Source: JAXIPB01 sp045403155 (GTDB lineage Bacteria; Actinomycetota; Actinomycetes; Mycobacteriales; Micromonosporaceae). From it: a DNA stretch of 31,784 nucleotides. The notes beneath the pieces are model-generated. The model did not search any database. It was not told the origin of the DNA and worked only from the letters and a program-made list of their open reading frames with translations. This document shows positions 23,863 to 31,784 of the stretch, in pieces (positions within the stretch are counted from its first letter, which is position 1; every line of letters starts with the position of its first letter). Location: assembly GCA_045403155.1 (NCBI GenBank), contig JAXIPB010000164.1, positions 1 to 31,784 of the forward strand. The letters run 5' to 3'. The translations under genes and the position numbers were made by a program.

Positions 23863-26394
23863 ATGACTGAGACCGCGAATCGGTCTTCGCAGGGACTCTA
23901 TGGTGAAGCGACACCCTCGCCAACCACCGAGTACCTCGAGCAACTGGTGCAGGGCGACCCTCCGACGTTGGTAACACTTCACGACCCCACGCCGAATGCG
24001 CATCCCCGGCTTACCGTGATCGTGCCCACGCGCAACGAGGAGGCATGCGTCCCCGCACTCCTCGAGCGCCTGGGCGCCGCGGTGGTGTCGCTGTCGGCCG
24101 AGATCATCGTCGTTGACGACAGCGACGACGACACCCCGGCCGTGCTCGCTCACCATGCGATGGCCTCCTCGGTGCCGGTTCGGCTTCTGCACCGCGGCTC
24201 GGCTTTTCGCACCGGCGGCCTCAGCGGCGCCGTGATCGCCGGCGCACGGCACGCGCTCGGCGATTGGGTGCTTGTCATGGACGCAGATCTCCAGCACCCG
24301 CCGGAGTCCGGAGCCATGCTGGTGCGGACCGCGCTGCGACATGACGTCGACATCGTCGTGGGCACCCGCTACGCCGGGACGGGCTCGGTGGAAGGCCTCA
24401 ACGGTGGCTCACGCGCGGTGGCGTCCTCCTGGGCGATGAGGCTCGCCAAGTCGATGTTTCCTCGCCGTCTCGCGACCGTGACCGACCCGATGAGCGGCTT
24501 CTTCGCGTTCCGCCGGTCCGCGGTGGATCTCGACCGGCTGCACCCGCTCGGCTTCAAGATCCTTCTGGAGCTGCTCGTCCGACACGGCAACGCACGGGTC
24601 GCCGAAGTCGCTTACGAGATGGCGGCTCGGCAGGCCGGAAAGTCCAAGGCCTCGCTCAGAGAGGGTGTCTTCTTCCTTCGGCACCTTGCGCGCTTGCGAA
24701 CCCAGCGGCTTGTCATTCAGCTCCGGGATGCGCCGGCGACGCGGTGGGACCGGCGACGGGAACTGGGCAGGATGATCGCCTTCGGTCTGGTTGGGCTCTC
24801 TGGCATTGTCGTCAACACGGCCGCTCTGTGGTCGTTCCACAATGGCCTGGGCATACACCACCTGATTGGCGCAGCCATGGCCACCCAGGTGTCGACACTG
24901 TGGAACTTTGCGCTCGTGGACATCCTCGTCTACCGGAGAGACCGGCCAGGAACAGCGCCGCGTCGCGCGGCACGATTCTTCCTACTCAACAATCTGCTCC
25001 TGCTACTTCGGCTACCGGTACTCCAGGCGCTTGTGTGGGCCGGAACCCACGTCCTCGTCGCGAACGGGATTACACTGGTGGCGCTCTTCCTGGTGCGGTT
25101 CTTCCTCAGCGACCGCGTCATCTACAGCGCCAACTCCGCCGGCGGACGCGACCCCCTTCGAATGCTCGTGGACGTGGACGCCGTCGACCCGGTGGCGACG
25201 CCTTCGCGCAAGCGCTACCAGTATCTGAAGTACCGCTATGACGTCGCCGGGGTCGTTACCATCGGGTCGCAGATACTGCTGCCGGAGCTCGAGTTCTTCC
25301 GCGCGCAGTGGGTCGACGACAAGGACGTCGACATCGCCGTACGGGTCGGCGACGTAGGCGGTCGTGGACTCAGGCGGCGGGCCGCCCTCACCGAGTACGC
25401 GAGCCAGTCGGTGCTGCGATACGAGGAGCATCTCGGTCGCCTCGGTGCCAACTTCCGAGTGGAACTCGGTAGTCCCATCAGTGTCGTAGTGGGCCCCCTC
25501 CTTGCCCGATCCCCGCACGTCGTCTACACCAACATCATCGAAGCCCTGTTGCGCTTCGTGATGGTCTCCCGTGGGCGTATGCTGCTGCACTCGGCCTGCG
25601 TGAGCCTGAACGGCGTCGGCGTAATGCTGTCCGCCTTGACGGACACCGGGAAGACCGCGACGGTGTTACGTCTGCTGCGCGAGCATGGTGGCCTCTTCCT
25701 CTCCGACGATATGACGGTCGTCGACGCCGCCGGCACCGCGATGTGCTTCCCGAAGCCGCTCACCATCAGCGCGCACACCCTGCGTGCGGTACAGGCCGAG
25801 GACCTCACCCGGGCCGAGTGGCGGCGCCTGCAGTTCCAGAGTCGGCTGCACTCCAAGGGAGGTCGTTCGCTCGCCCTCGCGCTCAGCCGGTTCAACGTAC
25901 CCATCATGGGGATCAACGCGATCACTCAGATGCTTATCCCGCCGCCGAAATACAGTGTCGACCGACTCGTCGCCTGCCGGATCGGCACGGCGACGCAGGT
26001 TCGAGAGCTGTTCATCATCGAGCGCGGCGAGCCGCGCATCGACGAACTCGACCGGGCCGAGACGTTGGAACGGATGATTCAGAACACCGACGACGCATAC
26101 GGATTCCCGCCGTTCCGCTACCTGGCCCCCGGAATCACCATCGACGGCGAGGGTTACACCCAGCTTCGCCAGCGTGAACGCGAGATCCTCGCCGGCTTTC
26201 TCTCCAAGGTCAGAACCCGCGTCGTCGCCTCAGACTGCTACGGCTGGGCCGATGAGATTCCCAAGCTGGTTCAGAGCGATCCGGCGGAGTCCGGCGAGAC
26301 CGGTGGGTCCGGTGAAACCGCCGCCTCGGCGGCGTCCGACCTGCAGGCCTGGCCGCGCTGGAACAGGCCGAGTCTGTCCGGGGCGGCCGCGTGA
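23863..26394 (+). CDS. Polyprenyl-phosphate glycosyltransferase fused to GtrA and an HprK-like P-loop domain
   Basis: The 843-residue protein has three parts. Residues about 45-290 are a GT2 enzyme of the dolichol-phosphate mannose synthase type: TVIVPTRNEE, IIVVDDSDDD and DADLQHPP with the DxD at 140-142. Residues about 300-425 match GtrA, a four-helix protein thought to help flip lipid-linked sugars. Residues about 450-800 resemble HPr kinase: RMLLHSACVSL, a P-loop ALTDTGKT at 591-598 and LSDD at 613-616. The first P-loop Gly is Ala. The tail is rich in Gly, Ser and Glu. GGAGAG precedes ATG 23863. It overlaps the next gene by GTGA. The GT2-GtrA part would make and move a polyprenyl-phosphate sugar; the kinase-like part's role is unknown. 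Confidence 0.87.
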   Translation: MTETANRSSQGLYGEATPSPTTEYLEQLVQGDPPTLVTLHDPTPNAHPRLTVIVPTRNEEACVPALLERLGAAVVSLSAEIIVVDDSDDDTPAVLAHHAMASSVPVRLLHRGSAFRTGGLSGAVIAGARHALGDWVLVMDADLQHPPESGAMLVRTALRHDVDIVVGTRYAGTGSVEGLNGGSRAVASSWAMRLAKSMFPRRLATVTDPMSGFFAFRRSAVDLDRLHPLGFKILLELLVRHGNARVAEVAYEMAARQAGKSKASLREGVFFLRHLARLRTQRLVIQLRDAPATRWDRRRELGRMIAFGLVGLSGIVVNTAALWSFHNGLGIHHLIGAAMATQVSTLWNFALVDILVYRRDRPGTAPRRAARFFLLNNLLLLLRLPVLQALVWAGTHVLVANGITLVALFLVRFFLSDRVIYSANSAGGRDPLRMLVDVDAVDPVATPSRKRYQYLKYRYDVAGVVTIGSQILLPELEFFRAQWVDDKDVDIAVRVGDVGGRGLRRRAALTEYASQSVLRYEEHLGRLGANFRVELGSPISVVVGPLLARSPHVVYTNIIEALLRFVMVSRGRMLLHSACVSLNGVGVMLSALTDTGKTATVLRLLREHGGLFLSDDMTVVDAAGTAMCFPKPLTISAHTLRAVQAEDLTRAEWRRLQFQSRLHSKGGRSLALALSRFNVPIMGINAITQMLIPPPKYSVDRLVACRIGTATQVRELFIIERGEPRIDELDRAETLERMIQNTDDAYGFPPFRYLAPGITIDGEGYTQLRQREREILAGFLSKVRTRVVASDCYGWADEIPKLVQSDPAESGETGGSGETAASAASDLQAWPRWNRPSLSGAAA

Positions 26395-28103
26395 GAGATC
26401 GCGTCGACGCAGGTGCCGTGGCCCCCGGGGTCGCGGCTCCTGTCCGTCCCCGGCTGTCGCCACCGCGGCAACGGTGGCGGTTGCCGCGCTGGCGCTGGCT
26501 TCTGTTGACCGGGTTGCCACTGGTCGCCGTGCACGCTCTGGCGGTCGTGATGCGCTTCTGGCAGCTGGACAATGTCGGATTCAACAGCGACGAGGCGGTG
26601 TACGCGGGAACGGCGGCCGCCATATCCGGCGATCCTGTGCTCAGCAGCATGTTCCCCGTTTTCCGGGCGCACCCGGTCCTCTTCCAGATGCTCGTGTCCC
26701 TCACTTTTCACGCCGGTGTCAGCGACTGGTCCGCGCGCGCGGTCGCGGCCACCATTGGAGTTGCCGCGGTCGGCGTCACCTATCTGCTCGGCCGGCGGCT
26801 TTATGGGCACCCGGCCGGACTGATCGCCGCGCTGCTCCTGGCGGTCATGCCCTACCACGTGGTGGTGAGCCGGCAGGTACTGCTCGACGGACTGATGACC
26901 CTCTGCGCCACCGTCACCCTTTACTGCGTGGTTCGCTACGCGGAAACGATCGCGCTGCCATGGCTTCTCGCCGCGGGTGCCATGATGGGCGTCACCGTGA
27001 TCACGAAGGAGACGAGCCTCGTTCTCCTGGGTGGTCTGTACGCATTCTTCGCGCTGACCCCGGTCGTGCGCCTACGAGTGCGGCATGTGTTGCTTTCGGT
27101 GGTGGCGATGGGCGCGGTCGTCGCCGTCGTACCGATCGTGCTCGCGGGGTCGGACCGCAGCCGCAGCGGCCCGAACTACCTTCTCTGGCAGCTCTTCCGG
27201 CGCCCCAATCACGAAATGCTCTTCTACGTCAAAGTCGTGCCTTGGGCGGTCGGCCTCGCCGTGGTGGTCGCCGCCATCGCCGGACTTATCTGGCTGCGGC
27301 GGGAGAGCACGTGGCGCGAGCGGCTGCTTGTCACATGGGTCGCCGTACCGGCGGTCTTCTTCACGCTGTGGCCGGTAAAGGGCTACCAATACCTGCTGCC
27401 CCTGGCTCCGGCCCTGGCCGTGCTGGCCGGTCGGGCGCTCGCGCGGTTGCCCGATCTCGGCGGGCTGCAGGGTGAGGTCTGGGTGCGGCGTTTTGTCGCG
27501 TTGGGGGGTCTTCCGTGGCTGCGCCGCCTGGTCGTGGTTGCTCGCTGGCCGCGGCTGCGACGCCCGGCCCGGCCGGTGCGCCTGACCCAGCTACCACGGG
27601 CGGCCACGTTCGCACTCACCCTGGCGGTGGCGGCGAGCCTGGCGCTGCCTGCCTGGCAGCAAGTGAACCCGTCGACCAGCGGTACATTTCTCGCCGGCAC
27701 CGGCGGCCTACCGGGAGGTCGTGAGGCGGGTGAGTGGGTGGCGCAGAACGTCCCCGAGGGCGCTCGGCTCCTGGCGATCGGGCCGTCCATGGCGAATGTC
27801 CTTCAGTTCTACGGGGGCCGGCGAGTCTATGCCTTGTCGGTCAGCCCCAACCCGCTTGCGCGCAACCCTTCGTACGTCCCGGTGCCCAATCCGGATCGCG
27901 CCCTTCGCAACGGGGAGTTTCAGTACATCGTCTGGGACTCCTACACCGCGCACCGGACGAAATTCTTCGGCGACATGGCCCGCACCCTGGTCGAGCGGTA
28001 TGGGGGCATCGCCGTCTACACGGCCACCGTCACGGTCGCCGGAGCGTCGGGCCAACCCACGACGCAGCCGGTGATCATCATTTACCGGGTGGGTATGCCA
28101 TGA
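26391..28103 (+). CDS. ArnT/PMT-type membrane glycosyltransferase (GT-C fold)
   Basis: The 570-residue protein has a Pro/Arg-rich N-terminus, then about ten hydrophobic segments. The first extracellular loop holds FNSDEAVYAGTAAA with the Asp67-Glu68 pair expected for the catalytic acid of ArnT/PMT-like enzymes. HPVLFQML, RLYGHPAGLIAALLLAVMPY and VSRQVLLDGLMTLCATVTLY are typical of this family. Such enzymes take a sugar from a polyprenyl-phosphate donor on the outer side of the membrane and transfer it to protein or glycan. A Trp/Arg-rich cytoplasmic stretch sits at about residues 365-405. GTG 26391 overlaps the previous stop, and the stop overlaps the next start as ATGA. The preceding gene would supply the donor (inference). 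Confidence 0.88.
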   Translation: MRDRVDAGAVAPGVAAPVRPRLSPPRQRWRLPRWRWLLLTGLPLVAVHALAVVMRFWQLDNVGFNSDEAVYAGTAAAISGDPVLSSMFPVFRAHPVLFQMLVSLTFHAGVSDWSARAVAATIGVAAVGVTYLLGRRLYGHPAGLIAALLLAVMPYHVVVSRQVLLDGLMTLCATVTLYCVVRYAETIALPWLLAAGAMMGVTVITKETSLVLLGGLYAFFALTPVVRLRVRHVLLSVVAMGAVVAVVPIVLAGSDRSRSGPNYLLWQLFRRPNHEMLFYVKVVPWAVGLAVVVAAIAGLIWLRRESTWRERLLVTWVAVPAVFFTLWPVKGYQYLLPLAPALAVLAGRALARLPDLGGLQGEVWVRRFVALGGLPWLRRLVVVARWPRLRRPARPVRLTQLPRAATFALTLAVAASLALPAWQQVNPSTSGTFLAGTGGLPGGREAGEWVAQNVPEGARLLAIGPSMANVLQFYGGRRVYALSVSPNPLARNPSYVPVPNPDRALRNGEFQYIVWDSYTAHRTKFFGDMARTLVERYGGIAVYTATVTVAGASGQPTTQPVIIIYRVGMP

Positions 28104-29473
28104 GGACCGCGACACGGATCCTGATCGTGTGTGGCGCGGTTCTCTGCGTCGGCGCCCTCGTGCCCGCGCCCGCGAGCGCGGCGAACGAAGCACGTACCCC
28201 GATCAGTCACTTCATCTTTCTCATGCAGGGCGAGCGATCCTTCGACAACTACTTCGGCACCTTCCCCGGCGCCGATGGCCCGCCCACCGAGGCCTGCGTG
28301 CCGTTCGTTCTTGGACGGCCGGCGAGTGGCTGTGTGACACCGTTCGCCCTACACGGGAAAGCGGTGACGCAGTTCAGCGCGAGCCAGAGCGTCCTGGAGA
28401 ATCAGATCAACGGCGGCAGGATGGACGGGTTCGTCGACGCGTTCCGCAAGCAGGGTCGGGACGGCACGTCGACGATGGGCTACTACGACGAGCGGGATCT
28501 GGCGTTCTACTGGGACGTGGCGCGGCAATATGTACTCTTCGACCGCTTCTTCTCCGCCGCGCCGTACGGCATCCGTCTCAACCGCTCCTATTGGGTGTCT
28601 GGCGCTCCACCGCCCGGTGGGTCGGCGACGGTGCCGGCCGGCGGATACGGGAGTGCCCCTACGATCTTCGATCGCCTCGAGAAGGCCGGTGTCAGCTGGA
28701 AGTTCTATGTCCAGAACTACGACCCGAATGAGACCTTCCGGGCCGCTTCCGCCACCGATCCGGCCACTCAGACCGCGCGGGTGCCACTGCTCAACTACAG
28801 CAGATTCGTCGACGATCCGGCGCTGCGTGGTCACATAGTTGATCTCGACGAGTACTACCGCGACCTGGAGCAGGGCACGCTGCCCGCGGTGGCCTACGTG
28901 GCGAGCTCCGGAGCTAACGAACGTGCGGATGGCTCGATAGACGCCGGCCAGAGGCTTGTGCGAAGCATGGTGACCGAACTCATGCTGAGTCGCTACTGGG
29001 AGAACTCGGCGTTCATGTGGTCCTACGACGGAGGCGGCGGGTGGTATGACCATGTGCCACCGCCATCCATAGATGGGAAACAGGCCGGCATGCGGGTGCC
29101 CGCGCTGCTCGTGAGCCCATACGCCCGACGCGGCGAGGTCGACCATACGCAGCTCGACTACACCAGCGCCCTTCGGTTCATCGAGGAGAACTGGGGCGGT
29201 CCCCCGCTGACGTCGCGCGACGCGTCGGCGAAGAGCGTCGCGAGCGCATTCGACTTTGCCGCGCCGCCGCGTCCGGCGCGGATCATCCAAGTTGGCCAAC
29301 CACCGGCCACCCCCAAGGCAAGTAACCCGGCGATCATCTACGGCTTCTACGGCGGAGCGGTGCTGTTCGCCCTGCTGTTGCTCGGGTTCGCCGCGAAAGG
29401 TTCGGCGTTGATCGCCGCTCGCCGACGGGCGCCGGTGGTCACCGACGCCACGACGAAGGTGCCGGTGTCATGA
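28100..29473 (+). CDS. Membrane-anchored phosphoesterase-family protein, catalytic residues altered
   Basis: The 457-residue protein has a signal peptide (ILIVCGAVLCVGALVPAP) and a C-terminal membrane anchor (AIIYGFYGGAVLFALLLLGF) with a short basic tail. The body belongs to the phosphoesterase family of phospholipase C and AcpA: FLMQGERSFDNYFGTFPGAD, MGYYDERDLAFYWDVA, LNRSYWVSG and GWYDHVPPP. Against the family pattern as I remember it, MQEN is MQGE (44-45), the nucleophile Ser/Thr before LNR is Ile158, and the DE or DD pair is Asp310-Gly311. It may therefore be inactive or have changed function. ATG 28100 overlaps the previous gene as ATGA, and the stop overlaps the next. Confidence 0.85.
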   Translation: MRTATRILIVCGAVLCVGALVPAPASAANEARTPISHFIFLMQGERSFDNYFGTFPGADGPPTEACVPFVLGRPASGCVTPFALHGKAVTQFSASQSVLENQINGGRMDGFVDAFRKQGRDGTSTMGYYDERDLAFYWDVARQYVLFDRFFSAAPYGIRLNRSYWVSGAPPPGGSATVPAGGYGSAPTIFDRLEKAGVSWKFYVQNYDPNETFRAASATDPATQTARVPLLNYSRFVDDPALRGHIVDLDEYYRDLEQGTLPAVAYVASSGANERADGSIDAGQRLVRSMVTELMLSRYWENSAFMWSYDGGGGWYDHVPPPSIDGKQAGMRVPALLVSPYARRGEVDHTQLDYTSALRFIEENWGGPPLTSRDASAKSVASAFDFAAPPRPARIIQVGQPPATPKASNPAIIYGFYGGAVLFALLLLGFAAKGSALIAARRRAPVVTDATTKVPVS

Positions 29474-31784
29474 AGCGGGTAGTCGGTCTGCTGGTCATGA
29501 CGGTCGCCATCGGGATCGGCGGCGTGTTGTTCGCTCAACCCGCGCATGCCGCCGGGCCGGTAACGCGGCAGGCCATGGCAGGAGTGTCGCAGAGCCGTCC
29601 CTGGCAGGTCACCGTCACCGTGCAGACCGTGCCGCCGTTGTCCGGCGTCAGGCTCACCTTCGACGGCGCGACCATGAAGACCAACAGCCAGGGGCGGGCC
29701 TGGTACACAGGCCAACACGACTTCGCCGGGCACTCGCTCGCGTTGATCGACTCGACGATATCCACATCGGACCGGCGTTACCGGTTCGTGCGCTGGTCCG
29801 GTCAGCGAGATCCGGACCAGGCCTTCAAGCCCGCGGTCGGCGGGCTGCCATTGCGAGCGGATTACACCATCACCGCCGCGTTCAGCGTCCACTATCCGGT
29901 GACGCCTCGGTTCGTGGACGAGCATGGTAGCCCCATCGCGGCGGGAGACGTCTCGGCTGCTGTGATCAAGAGCGAGGCCGGCACGGTGTTGGAGTTGCCG
30001 GTTGACAGGACGACGTGGTTGCTCGGATCCATGCCCTACTACCGCAAGAGCGTCATTGAGCTGTCCGACATCTCGTACTCGCTGCAGAGCGTCATGATCG
30101 ATGGGACGAATGCCATCGATGCCGGAAAGCAGAGGTTCCATCCCGGCACGGACTCGATGGTGATGATCAAGGTCCCGTTCCACGACCTCAGGATCAGCGG
30201 GCATGACGCGCTGTTTGGTTGGACGGCTGGAACGTCGGCGGTGGTGACGGGTCCCGACGGCGCGACGCGAGTGGTTGCGTTCGGCTCGGACGGCACGGCG
30301 CTCTTGACCGCTCTACCTCGCGGCAAGTACAACGTGGACATTCAGGGCGCGGGCGGCGTTGTGCTGTCCAGGCAGATCACCCTCTCTCGAGACGCAACCG
30401 TGGACATCACCGTCGTCGGGTGGTCGAATCTGGGCTTGCTCGGTGGCGTCTGTGTGGTGGTCGCGGTCGGTCTGCTCTTGGCCGGGCGGCCGCAATGGCG
30501 TTTGGCGATCGTGGCGACCCCCGCAAGGGTTCGATGGGTCCTGGCGCCGAGTGGACCCGTCCTCGGCTACGCGAGGCGGCTGACGGCCAGAGTTGCGTCT
30601 CCGCCAATTCGCGCGGTTCAAGGCTCTGTGCGCGGCGTGGGGGCGTGGGTGGCGGGGTTGGTGGGCGCGGTTCGGGACTCTGTGCGTCGCGTGCGGTCGT
30701 GGGTGGCGGGGTTGGTGGGCGCGTTCAGGGACTACGTGCGCAGGCTGGCGTCGAGGGTCGTTTCGCCGGTGCGCGCTGTGTGGCACTTCGCGATACGCGT
30801 GCCCCTGTCGGCCAGAGCAGAGTACTTCCTCATGGTGATCATCGTTGGCCTGATGATCGCGCTGATGGCCGCCACGTTAGTTGTCCTGACGCCCGGTCCG
30901 GCCAGTGCCCATTCGACCTCCCGCCGGGCCGAACCCGCCATCGGGCTGTTCGCCTATTACTACGTGTGGTTCGACCCGAGTTCCTGGAATCGAGCCAAGA
31001 CGGACTATCCGCAACTCGGCCGGTACTCCAGCGACGATGGCCGCATCATGCGCCAGCACATCGAATGGGCCAAATCCGCTGGCATCCAGGGATTCATCGT
31101 GAGCTGGAAGGACACGCCGACGAACAACCGTCGGCTACGCCTGCTCATGAGCGTGGCCCGGGAGCTCGACTTCAAGCTAGCGATGATCTACCAGGGCCTC
31201 GACTTCGAACGCCGGCCCCAGCCGGTTGCCCGCGTCGCCGCCGACTTCACCACATTCCGGAACGAGTTCGCGAAGGATCCGGTGTTTGTCAGACTCGGCG
31301 GCAAACCGCTGACGATCTGGAGCGGCACGTGGTCGTTCTCGCACGACGACATCGCCACCGTCACGAACCCGGTCCGCGCCAGCCTGCTGGTGCTCGCGAC
31401 CGAGCGGAACGTGGAGGGCTTCCGGCGGGTGTCCGACGTGACCGACGGCGACGCCTACTACTGGTCGTCCGTGAATCCCCTGACGAACACCTACTACGTC
31501 GAGAAGCTGGCCGACATGGCCGCCGCCATTCACGCCGACGGGAAGTACTGGATGGCGCCTTTCGCGCCCGGGTTCGATGCGCGCCTGGTCGGCGGCACCA
31601 GAGAGGTAGCGCGCATGGACGGCGAGATCATGCGCCAGCAGTCCGCGGCGGCGGTCAACTCTTCGCCCGACCTCCTCGGTCTGATCAGCTGGAACGAGTT
31701 CAGCGAGAACTCCCATGTGGAGCCCTCGGAGAGGTATGGCACGCTGTATCTGGATGTGCTGCGCGAGTTGCGCGGCACACCGCC
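29470..31784 (+). CDS. Membrane protein with extracellular GH99-like glycosidase domain (partial)
   Basis: The frame is open from ATG 29470, which overlaps the upstream stop as ATGA, to the right edge: 771 codons without a stop. A signal peptide (LLVMTVAIGIGGVLFA then QPAHAA) is followed by a beta-rich extracytoplasmic part of about 290 residues, a membrane helix near 320-340, a basic amphipathic linker with 18-residue repeats (382-430) and a second helix near 452-475. From about residue 490 the sequence resembles GH99/WbsX-like proteins: IGLFAYYYVWFDPSSW, GIQGFIVSWKD and SWNEFSENSHVEPS with Glu743 and Glu746 at the i, i+3 spacing of GH99 catalytic acids. GH99 enzymes cut alpha-mannosidic links within glycans. 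The C-terminus is missing. Confidence 0.85.
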   Translation, partial: MKRVVGLLVMTVAIGIGGVLFAQPAHAAGPVTRQAMAGVSQSRPWQVTVTVQTVPPLSGVRLTFDGATMKTNSQGRAWYTGQHDFAGHSLALIDSTISTSDRRYRFVRWSGQRDPDQAFKPAVGGLPLRADYTITAAFSVHYPVTPRFVDEHGSPIAAGDVSAAVIKSEAGTVLELPVDRTTWLLGSMPYYRKSVIELSDISYSLQSVMIDGTNAIDAGKQRFHPGTDSMVMIKVPFHDLRISGHDALFGWTAGTSAVVTGPDGATRVVAFGSDGTALLTALPRGKYNVDIQGAGGVVLSRQITLSRDATVDITVVGWSNLGLLGGVCVVVAVGLLLAGRPQWRLAIVATPARVRWVLAPSGPVLGYARRLTARVASPPIRAVQGSVRGVGAWVAGLVGAVRDSVRRVRSWVAGLVGAFRDYVRRLASRVVSPVRAVWHFAIRVPLSARAEYFLMVIIVGLMIALMAATLVVLTPGPASAHSTSRRAEPAIGLFAYYYVWFDPSSWNRAKTDYPQLGRYSSDDGRIMRQHIEWAKSAGIQGFIVSWKDTPTNNRRLRLLMSVARELDFKLAMIYQGLDFERRPQPVARVAADFTTFRNEFAKDPVFVRLGGKPLTIWSGTWSFSHDDIATVTNPVRASLLVLATERNVEGFRRVSDVTDGDAYYWSSVNPLTNTYYVEKLADMAAAIHADGKYWMAPFAPGFDARLVGGTREVARMDGEIMRQQSAAAVNSSPDLLGLISWNEFSENSHVEPSERYGTLYLDVLRELRGTP
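30613..30756 (+). repeat. 54-bp in-frame tandem repeat in the linker of the GH99-like protein
   Basis: Units 30613-30666 and 30667-30720 encode AVQGSVRGVGAWVAGLVG and AVRDSVRRVRSWVAGLVG. A third, degraded unit begins at 30721 (AFRDYVRRLASR). The unit is 54 bp, three times 18. The encoded segment is basic and amphipathic and lies between two membrane helices, so it is probably cytoplasmic. Confidence 0.85.

Noticed and set aside
27734..28099. Longer start for the phosphoesterase-like gene
   Set aside because: This part overlaps the end of the GT-C transferase gene; ATG 28100 starts a proper signal peptide and gives an ATGA overlap.

Overview
The window is high-GC DNA with dense genes, translational overlaps (ATGA and GTGA junctions), frequent GTG starts and at least one clear leaderless-type promoter (TANNNT, six bases, start codon). 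Together with the DUF3040, MoxR/DUF58/transglutaminase and GPP34 genes, this points to an actinomycete. The gene order resembles that of Micromonosporaceae, but the family assignment is inference. I see no tRNA, rRNA, insertion sequence or CRISPR array.

Layout: (1) Bases 3-188 are the tail of a polyprenyl-phosphate sugar transferase, closed by a perfect 15-bp stem hairpin. (2) Bases 271-4193 (+) carry a methyltransferase, an overlapping phosphodiesterase/nucleotide pyrophosphatase-type enzyme, DNA polymerase IV (dinB) and a small DUF3040 membrane protein. (3) Bases 4348-9148 (-) are a MoxR ATPase, DUF58 and TgpA-type transglutaminase operon, convergent with DUF3040. (4) Bases 9436-10065 (+) encode a GPP34-domain protein. 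(5) Bases 10076-13170 (+) are leuS, preceded by what looks like a complete ribosome-mediated attenuator: a promoter, a 12-residue leader peptide with Leu-Leu-Leu, alternative pairings and a U-tract terminator. (6) Bases 13238-14008 (+) encode an exported protein of unknown function. (7) Bases 14076-21778 (-) form a four-gene operon: two large RND-type efflux pumps of the CusA/CzcA type, a very short adaptor-like protein between them, and a response regulator with an unusual receiver domain and no kinase. (8) Bases 22138-23055 (+) encode a secreted protein of unknown function. (9) Bases 23056-23862 are a gene-poor gap. (10) Bases 23863 to the window end (+) are four overlapping genes: a GT2-GtrA-HprK-like fusion, an ArnT/PMT-type membrane glycosyltransferase, a membrane-anchored phosphoesterase-family protein with altered active-site positions, and a membrane protein carrying a GH99-like glycosidase domain that runs off the window.

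The most distinctive features are the four-gene envelope-glycan cassette at the right end, the leuS attenuator, the RND pair with a mini-adaptor, and the recurrence of in-frame tandem repeats with an 18-bp (or 54-bp) period in four unrelated genes. The last cassette suggests polyprenyl-phosphate sugar synthesis, flipping or transfer at the membrane, and extracellular trimming. That reading rests on domain composition, not on known function.
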